From positions 1 to 11,050 of the forward strand of contig JAUSKS010000151.1 in NCBI GenBank assembly GCA_030646595.1: DNA of 11,050 bases. Reading direction: 5' to 3'. The notes beneath the pieces are model-generated. The model saw only the letters and a program-made list of their open reading frames with translations, ran no database searches and was not told the origin of the DNA. Source of the DNA: Gallionellaceae bacterium (GTDB lineage: Bacteria > Pseudomonadota > Gammaproteobacteria > Burkholderiales > Gallionellaceae). Every line of letters begins with the position of its first letter. Position 1 is the first letter of the stretch. The position numbers were made by a program, and so were the translations under genes. Shown here one piece after another: positions 1 through 6,997 of the stretch.

Positions 1-39
1 TATCTGTTCATTGAGGCGTTGTGCTTTATCCTGTGCTAT
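1..39 (-). CDS. infC: Translation initiation factor IF-3, N-terminal fragment with AUA start
   Basis: This is the first 13 codons of a gene that runs off the left edge. Read on the minus strand it encodes (I/M)AQDKAQRLNEQI, which matches the start of IF-3 proteins, where an R-x-N-x-x-I segment opens the N-terminal domain. IF-3 binds the 30S subunit, blocks premature 50S joining and proofreads the start codon. No ATG, GTG or TTG lies in this frame. The only fitting start is ATA at 37-39, with a GGAG ribosome-binding site 8 nt upstream. An AUU start on infC is a known autoregulatory device in enterobacteria, because IF-3 rejects non-canonical starts; use of AUA here is my inference. It begins 20 nt after the thrS stop, the usual thrS-infC order. 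An out-of-frame ATG at 51-53 gives only five codons. Confidence 0.8.
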   Translation of the reverse strand, partial: MAQDKAQRLNEQI

Positions 40-59
40 TGTAGTTTCTCCATAAAAAA

Positions 60-1973
60 TTAAACCACGCTACCTGCTCGCAGTTCCGAACGCAGATGTT
101 GTAATAACATCTCCACGTTCATCTGTCCAAGGTCTTCCCCTTTACGGGTACGCACGGCAACCAGACTGGCAGCCATCTCCTTATCGCCCACAATCAACTG
201 ATAAGGTAACTTTTGCAAGCTATGTTCCCGTATTTTATAGGTAATCTTCTCATTGCGCAAATCCAGATGTACACGCAAGCCGGCTGCACGTAAAGTTTCT
301 GCTACTTGCGTGGTGTAAACCGCCTGCGCCTGCGAAATATTCATCACCACCAATTGCACTGGAGACAGCCACAGCGGGAAAGCTCCGGCATAATGCTCAA
401 TCAGAATACCAATAAAACGCTCCAGCGAACCGAGGATAGCGCGATGCAGCATAACCGGTGCTTTGCGCGTATTGTCCTCATCCACATATTCTGCACCCAA
501 ACGCACGGGCAAATTAAAATCCAGTTGTATGGTACCGCATTGCCACACACGCCCCAGCGTATCTTTCAAGGAAAATTCTATCTTCGGCCCATAGAATGCG
601 CCTTCTCCCGGCTGTAACTCATAGTCCAGACCATTTTTCTTGAGCGCCGCAGCCAGCGCAGTTTCCGCCTTGTCCCAGGTCTCATCCGAACCCACTCGTT
701 TGAGCGGGCGGGTAGATAGTTTCACCAGCACATCCTTAAAGCCAAAATCAGCATAAACCTTTTGCAGCATGACGATGAAATCAGCCACTTCACTTTCAAT
801 CTGCCGCTCAGCACAAAAAATATGCGCATCATCCTGAATAAAACCACGCACACGCATCAGACCATGCAATGAACCAGAAGGCTCGTTGCGGTGGCACGAT
901 CCAAATTCGGCCAAACGCATGGGCAGATCACGATAGCTGTGCAGCCCATGATTGAAAATCTGCACATGCCCCGGACAATTCATCGGCTTCACCGCAAACT
1001 CGCGCGCTTCGGAATGCGTGGTAAACATATTATCGCGATAATTTTCCCAGTGTCCGGATTTCTCCCATAGAGTGCGATCCAGTATGGTAGGGGTACGCAC
1101 TTCCTGATAGTTGTACTCGCGAAATTTTGCACGCATGTACTGCTCAACTTCCTGCCAGATCGCCCAGCCATTGGGATGCCAGAATACCAAACCCGGCGCA
1201 TCGTCCTGCATATGGAATAAATCAAGCTGCTTGGCCAGTTTGCGGTGGTCGCGTTTTTCCGCTTCTTCCAGCCGGTGCAGATACGCATCCAGGTCTTCCT
1301 TCTTGGCCCAAGCCGTACCATAAATGCGCTGCAACATGGCATTGCGATGATCGCCGCGCCAATAGGCTCCAGCCACGCTCATCAACTTGAATACCTTGAG
1401 CTTGCCCGTGGAAGGCACATGCGGGCCACGGCACAGATCCGTAAATTCGCCCTCGGTATAAAGCGATACATCTTCCCCGGCGGGGATAGACTCGATGATC
1501 TCCGCCTTGTAATGCTCGCCTATACGCTTGAAATACGCCACTGCCTCATCGCGCGGCAAGACTTTGCGGGTAACGGGAAAATCGCGCTTGGCCAATTCCG
1601 CCATGCGTTTTTCGATGGCAGCCAGGTCATCCGGCGTGAAGGGACGCGCATAAGCAAAGTCATAGAAAAAACCATTTTCTATGACCGGGCCTATAGTCAC
1701 TTGCGCCTCAGGAAATAATTCTTTCACTGCATAAGCCAATAAATGCGCAGTCGAGTGGCGGATAATTTCCAGCCCGTCTGCATCTTTATCGGTAATGATG
1801 GACAAGGCTGCATCGGCAGAAATTAAATGCGAAGTATCGACCAACTGCCCATCCACCTTACCCGCCAGCGCCGCGCGCGCCAACCCCGCGCCTATGCTCT
1901 GCGCCACGTCGGCGACAGTAACGGGTTGCGCAAAACTGCGCTGTGAGCCATCTGGCAAAGTGATGAGCGGCAT
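60..1973 (-). CDS. thrS: Threonyl-tRNA synthetase
   Basis: Class II synthetase that charges tRNA-Thr with threonine and edits mischarged serine in the cytoplasm. The protein is 637 residues, close to the E. coli enzyme (642). It has an N-terminal TGS domain (about 1-62), an editing domain with H73-x3-H77 and C181-R-G-P-H185, a class II catalytic core (about 240-530), and an anticodon-binding domain (about 535-637). The zinc site that recognises threonine is complete: C333 in MNCPGH, H384 in DDAHIFC and H510 in MLHRA, each one residue before the E. coli position. The chosen start, MPLITLPDG, matches family N-termini and follows a purine-rich GAAGAGAG. The open frame extends 35 codons further upstream, but that part reads through the tRNA-Val gene and is not coding. 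infC follows after 20 nt. Only about 27 nt separate the upstream terminator T-tract from the start, so an E. coli-style operator that mimics tRNA-Thr does not fit there. Confidence 0.97.
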   Translation of the reverse strand: MPLITLPDGSQRSFAQPVTVADVAQSIGAGLARAALAGKVDGQLVDTSHLISADAALSIITDKDADGLEIIRHSTAHLLAYAVKELFPEAQVTIGPVIENGFFYDFAYARPFTPDDLAAIEKRMAELAKRDFPVTRKVLPRDEAVAYFKRIGEHYKAEIIESIPAGEDVSLYTEGEFTDLCRGPHVPSTGKLKVFKLMSVAGAYWRGDHRNAMLQRIYGTAWAKKEDLDAYLHRLEEAEKRDHRKLAKQLDLFHMQDDAPGLVFWHPNGWAIWQEVEQYMRAKFREYNYQEVRTPTILDRTLWEKSGHWENYRDNMFTTHSEAREFAVKPMNCPGHVQIFNHGLHSYRDLPMRLAEFGSCHRNEPSGSLHGLMRVRGFIQDDAHIFCAERQIESEVADFIVMLQKVYADFGFKDVLVKLSTRPLKRVGSDETWDKAETALAAALKKNGLDYELQPGEGAFYGPKIEFSLKDTLGRVWQCGTIQLDFNLPVRLGAEYVDEDNTRKAPVMLHRAILGSLERFIGILIEHYAGAFPLWLSPVQLVVMNISQAQAVYTTQVAETLRAAGLRVHLDLRNEKITYKIREHSLQKLPYQLIVGDKEMAASLVAVRTRKGEDLGQMNVEMLLQHLRSELRAGSVV

Positions 1974-2000
1974 GCTTCTCTCTTCAAAAACGCTTGGTTC

Positions 2001-2028
2001 ACAAAAACAAAGTGCGGCAAGGCCGCAC
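2001..2028 (-). terminator. Intrinsic terminator-like hairpin between tRNA-Val and thrS
   Basis: On the minus strand a perfect 7-bp stem (GTGCGGC / GCCGCAC) with a 3-nt loop (CTT) is followed by TTTGTTTTTGT. It lies 10 nt beyond the tRNA-Val CCA end and about 27 nt ahead of the thrS start. It most likely terminates or punctuates the tRNA transcript. Because no separate thrS promoter is apparent in the remaining space, it could also act as an attenuator controlling read-through into thrS-infC. Confidence 0.7.
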
Positions 2029-2038
2029 GTCTGTGTGT

Positions 2039-2115
2039 TGGTAGGCGCGATTGGACTCGAACCAACGACCCCCACCATGTCAAGGTGGTGCTCTAACCAG
2101 CTGAGCTACGCGCCT
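2039..2115 (-). tRNA. tRNA-Val (anticodon GAC), CCA encoded
   Basis: The 77-nt cloverleaf reads on the minus strand. The acceptor stem is AGGCGCG / CGCGCCT. The D arm contains AGCTCAGCTGGTTAGAGC. The anticodon stem is CCACC / GGTGG around the loop TTGACAT, giving anticodon GAC (valine, GUY codons). The T arm carries the universal GGTTCGAGTCC. The discriminator A and the terminal CCA are encoded in the DNA. A sigma70-like promoter with a GC-rich discriminator lies just upstream and a terminator hairpin just downstream, so it looks like a single-gene unit placed directly ahead of thrS. Confidence 0.97.
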
Positions 2116-2144
2116 CTAATCTGTTGCTTGTATAAAGGCCGCGC

Positions 2145-2173
2145 ATTGTAACTGAACTGCCGGTGTGATTCAA
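2145..2173 (-). promoter_or_regulatory. Sigma70-type promoter of tRNA-Val
   Basis: On the minus strand TTGAAT (2168-2173) and TACAAT (2145-2150) are separated by exactly 17 nt. The -10 box is followed by GCGCGGCC, a GC-rich discriminator typical of stable-RNA promoters under stringent control. The tRNA 5' end lies about 30 nt downstream of the -10 box, leaving a short leader for RNase P to remove. This may also be the main promoter for thrS-infC if the downstream hairpin is leaky. Confidence 0.75.
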
Positions 2174-2204
2174 ACTTACAGATGCACGATAAAAACCCGG
2201 CGGA

Positions 2205-3269
2205 CTAAACACTGGTCTCATGCAGAAATTGCAGCACTACCAATTCGTCGCGTCGTAGCGCAGCTTGCGACAATTCGCGTCGGCCATTGCGTATCTGGCT
2301 GGTGGTAGAAGGCGGAACCGTGAGGCCCAGATGATAGGCGCTCAACAAGGCGGGGTGTACATAATACTTGCGGCACATGGCGCGCGTGTTGCCTAGCCGT
2401 TCTGCCACCGCATCCAGCGCGCGCACGATGTTGCGGTCTGCCTCGCTGCGGCTGGTGGCTGGCCCCATTGCGCGCAATTCCACGGCAGCCACCATGGTGC
2501 CACCCCAGGTACGAAAATCCTTGGCCGTAATGTCGCGCCCGCTCACTACACGCAAATACTCGTTCACATCATCCGAAAAAATCGGTTTGCGTTGACCAAA
2601 GGTATCCAGATACTGAAACATTTCCTGCCCCGGTAAATCCTGGCAGCGCTGCACGATACGAGCCAAACGTCGGTCGTTAAGCGAAATGCAGTGCTCCACT
2701 CCACTCTTGCCGCGAAAGCTGAAACGCAATAACGTCCCTTGCACCCGCACATGTTTCTTGCGCATGGTAGTCAGCCCGTAGGATTTATTCTCGCGCGCAT
2801 ACTCGTCATTGCCCACACGAATCAGAGTGCGATCCAGCAGGCGCACCACAGTGGCCAGCAACTGGCGTCGGGTCAATTCACCCGCGCGCAAATCGCGTTC
2901 CACCCGCTGCCGCAGCGCAGGCAATATCTCGCTGAATTCGAGCATGCGACGAAACTTGGATTGGTCGCGCGCTTCACGGTAAGAGGGATGATAGAGATAC
3001 TGCTTGCGACCGCGTGCATCACGCGCCGTTACTTGAATATGGCCATCCGGATCAGGACAAATCCACACATCATTCCACGCTGGTGGAATCGCCAGCGAGT
3101 TGAGCCGCTTGCGCGCCAGCCGTTCACTGATAAGCGCGCCGTTAGTATCGTAATAGCTCCACCCCTTGCCGGAGCGGCGGCGGCTGATGCCAACCACACC
3201 ATCAGTCACATAGCGCAATCCGGCGCGTGTCGCCTCCTTGCGATGTTCATGCTGCTTAGATGAACTCAC
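2205..3269 (-). CDS. DNA topoisomerase IB (poxvirus-type, bacterial)
   Basis: This enzyme relaxes supercoils by nicking one strand through a 3'-phosphotyrosine, without ATP or metal. The protein is 354 residues, close to the D. radiodurans enzyme (346). An N-terminal DNA-clamp domain (about 1-105, with WxYxD and IPPAW motifs) precedes the catalytic domain. The active site is complete: R151 in IRVGN, K188 in FRGKSG, R253 in DFRTWGGT, N294 in LGNT and nucleophile Y303 in RKYYVHP. Each lies 14 residues after the D. radiodurans catalytic residue as I recall it (R137, K174, R239, N280, Y289). The start is GTG at 3267-3269, behind a GGGGAGAG Shine-Dalgarno; the next in-frame ATG is over 100 codons in. 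It stands alone between hsp20 and tRNA-Val. A weak promoter candidate (TTGCCA, 16 nt, TACACA) lies about 3303-3330. I see no clear terminator after its TAG stop. Confidence 0.94.
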   Translation of the reverse strand: MSSSKQHEHRKEATRAGLRYVTDGVVGISRRRSGKGWSYYDTNGALISERLARKRLNSLAIPPAWNDVWICPDPDGHIQVTARDARGRKQYLYHPSYREARDQSKFRRMLEFSEILPALRQRVERDLRAGELTRRQLLATVVRLLDRTLIRVGNDEYARENKSYGLTTMRKKHVRVQGTLLRFSFRGKSGVEHCISLNDRRLARIVQRCQDLPGQEMFQYLDTFGQRKPIFSDDVNEYLRVVSGRDITAKDFRTWGGTMVAAVELRAMGPATSRSEADRNIVRALDAVAERLGNTRAMCRKYYVHPALLSAYHLGLTVPPSTTSQIRNGRRELSQAALRRDELVVLQFLHETSV

Positions 3270-3379
3270 CCTACTCTCCCCCTAGAATATCGGCGCATTG
3301 TGTATTCAAGAGCTAACTGGTGGCAAGAGTTTTAATCAAACGGATACATAGATGCAGCCTCAACAGTTGCACCGAGCCA

Positions 3380-3408
3380 CTTGAAATAAAAAATGCCCAC
3401 CCCAATTT
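3380..3408 (+). promoter_or_regulatory. Distal sigma32 (heat-shock) promoter of hsp20
   Basis: CTTGAAA (3380-3386), a 13-nt spacer, then CCCCAATTT (3400-3408). This closely matches the sigma32 consensus CTTGAAA-N13-14-CCCCATnT. Transcription would start near 3415, giving a leader of about 130 nt. The -10 box overlaps a small inverted repeat (TTTCCGC 3406-3412 / GCGGAAA 3419-3425), which might be an operator or only a local hairpin at the start of the transcript. Confidence 0.7.
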
Positions 3409-3457
3409 CCGCAGTATGGCGGAAAAACAGGTATTTTTCAGCGATTTTGCTGGGGCT

Positions 3458-3486
3458 CTTGAAAATCAATTTGCAATACCTATATT
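3458..3486 (+). promoter_or_regulatory. Proximal heat-shock / sigma70-like promoter of hsp20
   Basis: A second CTTGAAA (3458-3464) is followed after 13 nt by ACCTATAT (3478-3485), which matches 6 of 8 sigma32 -10 positions. The same bases also read as a sigma70 promoter, TTGAAA-16 nt-TATATT, so this box may provide basal as well as heat-induced transcription. The predicted start is near 3492, giving a leader of about 50 nt. Confidence 0.55.
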
Positions 3487-3495
3487 GGAAATTAC

Positions 3496-3516
3496 GGAAG
3501 CACTGCTTCCCTTTTT
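3496..3516 (+). other. Leader hairpin in the hsp20 5' UTR
   Basis: GGAAGC (3496-3501), loop ACT, GCTTCC (3505-3510), then CTTTTT. It has a terminator-like shape but a short 6-bp stem, and it lies almost at the predicted 5' end of the proximal transcript. It may stabilise the mRNA 5' end. The pyrimidine run TTCCCTTT (3508-3515) can alternatively pair with AAAGG of the Shine-Dalgarno region (3529-3533), suggesting a weak temperature-sensitive switch. This is inference only. Confidence 0.4.
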
Positions 3517-3542
3517 AACCCAACCAACAAAGGAGAACTATC

Positions 3543-3965
3543 ATGGTAAATCTGTTACGTTATCATCCTGCTGAGGATACCTTTGATGATCTGTTTCGCG
3601 GCTTTCTTATGCGCCCCGTGCGTATGGAAGGCGGCACGGAAGTACAGATCAAACTGGATGTGAAAGAGGACGATAACGCATACACCGTCCATGCCGAAAT
3701 TCCCGGCGTGAGTAAGGATGAGATTCACGTCAGCATAGAGGGCAATCAGATTGCCATCAGCGCTGAAGTAAAGAACGAAAAAGACGTGAAGGACGGCGAA
3801 AAGGTACTGCGCAGTGAGCGTTATTACGGCAAAGTATCGCGCATCTTTACCCTGGCTCAGGACGTTGACGAAGGTGCATCGACCGCGAAATACAACAATG
3901 GTGTACTGGAACTAACCTTGCCCAAGAAGGCGGTAACCAAGGCCAAGCGGCTGGAAATTCATTAA
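3543..3965 (+). CDS. Hsp20 / alpha-crystallin small heat-shock protein
   Basis: An ATP-independent holdase chaperone that binds unfolding proteins in the cytoplasm and forms large oligomers. The protein is 140 residues. It has a short N-terminal arm (1-34), an alpha-crystallin domain (about 35-128) with the signature AEIPGVSKDEI (51-61), the ERYYGKVSRIFTL strand (92-104) and the A-K-Y-N-N-GVLELTLPK segment (115-128). A C-terminal L137-E-I139 fits the I/V/L-x-I tail motif that docks neighbouring subunits. The start ATG has AGGAG 7 nt upstream. Two heat-shock-like promoters precede it, which agrees with the predicted role. Its TAA stop overlaps the stop of the convergent transporter gene in the palindrome TTAA. 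IbpA-like and class A Hsp20 subfamilies cannot be separated by eye. Confidence 0.95.
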   Translation: MVNLLRYHPAEDTFDDLFRGFLMRPVRMEGGTEVQIKLDVKEDDNAYTVHAEIPGVSKDEIHVSIEGNQIAISAEVKNEKDVKDGEKVLRSERYYGKVSRIFTLAQDVDEGASTAKYNNGVLELTLPKKAVTKAKRLEIH

Positions 3966-5377
3966 GCAGCCTGCATTCGGGTGCGAATAAATCCCGCGCC
4001 CAGCAAGCCAGCGCTGGCTGCAAACACCGCGCCCATGAAAAACGCCCAGTGATAACCACTGTTGAGGGCAGTGATTGAACCGGTTCCAGCAGCCAGCAAG
4101 GTTTGTGTTCGTGCAGATGCGACACTGGCCAGTATGGCCAGACCCAGCGCGCCGCCCATCATGAAGGAAGTATTGACCATGCCGGATGCCAGTCCGGATT
4201 CGCTTTGCTTGACGTCGCTCATGGCAGCCAGCAAAACCGGGTTGAGCGCCATGCCAGCACCGAGGCCGAGCAGGACCATGCCGGGAAGTACATGAGCGAT
4301 GAAGTTGCCATCAACCGGTGACATGGCGAACAGCGCAAGACCCGCCGCAGCAAGTAGCAGGCCGATTGCCAGCGGCAAGCGGATGCCGAAGCGCATGACC
4401 AATTTGGCTGAGAGACCCAGCGAGAATGCAGCCATGATTAAGTTTGCAGGCAGGAAGGATAGGCCGACTTGCAGCGGGCTGTAGCCGAGCACGAATTGCA
4501 TGTACAGCGCCGAGATAAAAAACCAGGCAAACATGGCCGCTGCCCACAGTACGCCAACCACATTGGAAGTTGCAACATTGCGCAGCCGGAACATGGCCAG
4601 CGGCATGAGCGGATTTTGTACACGCGCTTCGATGCCGATAAAAATGATGAGTAGCATTGCCGCTGCGGCAAGCAGGACTAGTGTCTGTGTTGATGTCCAG
4701 CCGGATTCGTTGCCGTTCACGATCGCATATACAGCCAGCATCAGGGCCGTGGTGACTGTCACCGCACCGGCAACATCAAGGCGCTCGCCGTGCGACTGAC
4801 CGCGCGCATTCGGCAGCAGGTTGACACACAGCGCATACACCACGACACCGATAGGCAGGTTGACCAGAAATATCCAGTGCCAGCTCAGCGCATCGGTCAA
4901 CAGACCGCCAAGTAACACACCTATGCTGCCGCCGCCCGCGCACACGAAGCCATAGATACCCATCGCTTTGGCGCGGTCGGCTGGCTCGGTAAATAAATTC
5001 ATGATCAGCGACAGCGCCACCGCCGACACTACCGCGCCACCCAAACCCTGCACTGCACGCGCTGCGACCAGCAGTGCCTGCGAGTTAGCCAACCCGCATG
5101 CAGCGGAAGCGAACGTGAACAAGGTAATGCCGAGCAGAAAAAGTTTACGGTGTCCGTACAAATCGCCCAGCCGGCCACCGAGCAGTAAAAATCCGCCGAA
5201 GGTAAGCATGTAGGCGTTCACCACCCACACCAGCGAAGTCTCGGAAAAATTCAGATCGGTGCGAATCGAAGGTAAAGCAACATTGACGATGGTGGTGTCG
5301 AGGACGATCATCAACACCCCGGCGCAGAGGACATAGAGCGCCAGCCAGCGCTTGTTGTTATCTATATTCGTGGTCAA
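3962..5377 (-). CDS. MFS efflux transporter, DHA2 (EmrB/QacA-like) family
   Basis: A proton-driven multidrug or toxic-compound exporter of the inner membrane. The protein is 471 residues, with hydrophobic segments consistent with 14 helices. DHA2 motifs are clear: LDTTIVNVALP (26-36, motif D1), GGRLGDLYGHRK (67-78, motif A), R-A-V-Q-G-L-G-G-A (107-115, motif B), and the GGGSIG...GGLLTD...W-IFLVNLPIG stretch (148-177, motif C of drug/H+ antiporters). I place the start at TTG 5375-5377, because GGAG lies 6 nt before it. A TTG four codons further upstream (5387-5389) is in frame but overlaps that ribosome-binding site. No EmrA-like adaptor or regulator gene lies beside it, so the substrate is unknown. 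It reads in the same direction as dnaB, from which it is separated by the 5411-5573 inverted repeat, and converges on hsp20 with overlapping stops. Confidence 0.91.
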   Translation of the reverse strand: MTTNIDNNKRWLALYVLCAGVLMIVLDTTIVNVALPSIRTDLNFSETSLVWVVNAYMLTFGGFLLLGGRLGDLYGHRKLFLLGITLFTFASAACGLANSQALLVAARAVQGLGGAVVSAVALSLIMNLFTEPADRAKAMGIYGFVCAGGGSIGVLLGGLLTDALSWHWIFLVNLPIGVVVYALCVNLLPNARGQSHGERLDVAGAVTVTTALMLAVYAIVNGNESGWTSTQTLVLLAAAAMLLIIFIGIEARVQNPLMPLAMFRLRNVATSNVVGVLWAAAMFAWFFISALYMQFVLGYSPLQVGLSFLPANLIMAAFSLGLSAKLVMRFGIRLPLAIGLLLAAAGLALFAMSPVDGNFIAHVLPGMVLLGLGAGMALNPVLLAAMSDVKQSESGLASGMVNTSFMMGGALGLAILASVASARTQTLLAAGTGSITALNSGYHWAFFMGAVFAASAGLLGAGFIRTRMQAA

Positions 5378-5410
5378 AAAATTCTCCAATAAACGCCGCC
5401 AAGCTTTAAT

Positions 5411-5573
5411 CCTAGAAAAAGCAATTAGCCACAGAGAACACAGAGTTCACAGAGAAAAACAATGAAGGGTCGCTAATTTCTCCTCACTCATCGGGTAAAC
5501 ATTAAAAATGTGTGAAGCCCGCATCATCTCTGTGTCCTCTGTGTTCTCTGTGGCTTGAATTGCGGTTTTTAGG
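5411..5573. repeat. Imperfect inverted repeat (about 45-nt arms) built on CACAGAG units
   Basis: Left arm 5411-5454 and right arm 5528-5573 are imperfect reverse complements. The inner 27 nt (5428-5454 against 5528-5554) differ at only two bases and share GCCACAGAGAACACAGAG. Each arm holds three copies of CACAGAG spaced 9 nt apart. The outer parts (CCTA, A-run, GCAATT) match with small gaps. The 73-nt centre has its own small stem (CGGG/CCCG and ACATT/AATGT, 5492-5521). No coding frame fits. The element lies right after the dnaB stop and before the transporter start, so in the minus-strand transcript it would form a long hairpin that could end or protect dnaB mRNA. It resembles dispersed intergenic palindromes of proteobacteria or a MITE-like insertion. 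Confidence 0.85.
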
Positions 5574-6962
5574 TTAATAAGACCCCGATGCATAATTATC
5601 AAAGCGCGTATATTCGCCACGAAAGGTCAGCATGACTTGTCCGATCGGGCCATTACGCTGTTTGCCTATGATGATTTCGGCTTTGCCTTTATCCGGTGTA
5701 TCGGGGTTGTAAACTTCATCACGATAGATAAATAAAATCAGATCCGCATCCTGCTCTATTGCGCCTGATTCACGTAAATCCGACATCATCGGGCGCTTGT
5801 TAGGGCGCTGCTCCAAACTGCGGTTGAGTTGCGACAACGCCATTACAGGAACTTGCAATTCCTTGGCCAGGGCTTTCAGCGAGCGGGAAATTTCGGAAAT
5901 TTCGGTGGCACGATTTTCACTGGCTTTGCTGGAAGGCGAAGACATCAGTTGCAAATAGTCGATGACGATCAAGCCCAAGCCTTCATTCTGTCGGTGCAAG
6001 CGACGTGCGCGGGAACGCAATTCCAGCGAGTTGAGCGCTGCTGTTTCATCTATAAAAATAGGGGCATCATTCAAGCGCCCCAGCGCGTGAGTCATACGCG
6101 GCCAATCATCATCTTCCAGCTTGCCAGTGCGCAGTGTATGCTGATTGAGCCGACCGACCGAACCTATCATGCGCATGGCCAATTGTGTGCCGCCCATTTC
6201 CATACTGAAAATGGCGACTGGCTTACCGACTTCCAGTGCTACATGCTCGGCAATGTTAATAGCGAAAGCGGTTTTTCCCATACTCGGGCGGCCAGCCACA
6301 ATGACCAGATCGCCGGGCTGCAAGCCGGATGTTTTGCTATCCAGATCGGTGAAGCCGGTGGCGATGCCGGTGACATCGCTGACATTATCACGTCCATGCA
6401 AGGTTTCTATGCGCTCAACCACTTTGGTTAACAAAGGTGGAATGGGCACAAACCCCTGCCGACCGCGCTCCCCCGCTTCGGAAATTTCAAACACACGGCT
6501 CTCTGCTTCATCCAGCAATTGGCTGGCATCACGTCCAGCCGGGTTATAGGCGCTGGTGGCAATATCACTGCCTACTTCGGCCAGCTTACGCATGATGGAA
6601 CGCTCGCGCACAATTTCAGCATAACGCCGGATATTGGCGGCGGATGGAACATTTTGCGCCAGCGAGCCGAGATAGGCCAAACCTCCGGCCTTATCCAGCT
6701 CGGCATTGCTTTCCAGTGATTCGGCTACGGTGATCACATCAACCGGCTTGGCCTGTTCAGTCAAACGCCCGATGTGCCGATAAATCAGGCGGTGTTCAAA
6801 GCGGTAAAAATCCTGTTCGCTGATCAGATCGGCAATTTTGTCCCAAGCCGTCGCATCCAGAAAAATGCCGCCCAACACTGATTGCTCGGCCTCTACCGAA
6901 TGAGGCGGAAGTTTGATCGCTTCAAGCTGTGGGTCTAGCACGGGAATGGAAAAATTTTGCAT
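5574..6962 (-). CDS. dnaB: Replicative DNA helicase DnaB
   Basis: Hexameric 5'-3' helicase that unwinds DNA ahead of the replisome and recruits primase. The protein is 462 residues, a normal length. It has an N-terminal primase-interaction domain (about 15-120, beginning PPHSVEAEQSVLGG), a linker (about 165-195), and a RecA-like ATPase domain. Walker A is GRPSMGKT (224-231), the presumed catalytic glutamate E255 lies in SMEM, and Walker B is LIVIDYLQLM (331-340). SQLNRSLEQR (377-386), SDLRESGAIEQDAD (394-407) and KQRNGP (434-439) are hallmark segments. There is no intein. It follows the rpsF-priB-rpsR-rplI cluster, but the rplI terminator and a 290-nt repeat-rich gap separate it, so it probably has its own promoter. 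No Shine-Dalgarno precedes the ATG. TACAAC (6969-6974) sits where a -10 box for a leaderless transcript would lie, but its -35 is poor. Confidence 0.97.
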   Translation of the reverse strand: MQNFSIPVLDPQLEAIKLPPHSVEAEQSVLGGIFLDATAWDKIADLISEQDFYRFEHRLIYRHIGRLTEQAKPVDVITVAESLESNAELDKAGGLAYLGSLAQNVPSAANIRRYAEIVRERSIMRKLAEVGSDIATSAYNPAGRDASQLLDEAESRVFEISEAGERGRQGFVPIPPLLTKVVERIETLHGRDNVSDVTGIATGFTDLDSKTSGLQPGDLVIVAGRPSMGKTAFAINIAEHVALEVGKPVAIFSMEMGGTQLAMRMIGSVGRLNQHTLRTGKLEDDDWPRMTHALGRLNDAPIFIDETAALNSLELRSRARRLHRQNEGLGLIVIDYLQLMSSPSSKASENRATEISEISRSLKALAKELQVPVMALSQLNRSLEQRPNKRPMMSDLRESGAIEQDADLILFIYRDEVYNPDTPDKGKAEIIIGKQRNGPIGQVMLTFRGEYTRFDNYASGSY

Positions 6963-6997
6963 GGGCGGGTTGTAGGTTTAATTCCAATGGCGCAAAA

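Noticed and set aside
51..53. ATG upstream of infC as the real start
   Set aside because: It is out of frame with the IF-3 coding sequence and stops after five codons.
1974..2078. N-terminal extension of thrS by 35 codons
   Set aside because: It reads through the tRNA-Val 3' half and the terminator hairpin; family N-termini begin at MPLITLPDG.
2190..2204. Terminator after the topoisomerase gene (GGGTTTTT)
   Set aside because: There is a T-run, but no convincing stem precedes it.
3320..3574. 84-codon plus-strand open frame upstream of hsp20
   Set aside because: It covers both heat-shock promoters and runs into hsp20 in another frame; no ribosome-binding site or family resemblance.
5428..5554. 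CRISPR-like direct repeats of CACAGAG
   Set aside because: Units are 7 nt with 2-nt gaps and the two sets are inverted; no spacers or cas genes.
5829..6549. Plus-strand open frames inside dnaB
   Set aside because: Antisense to a fully conserved dnaB; shadow frames.
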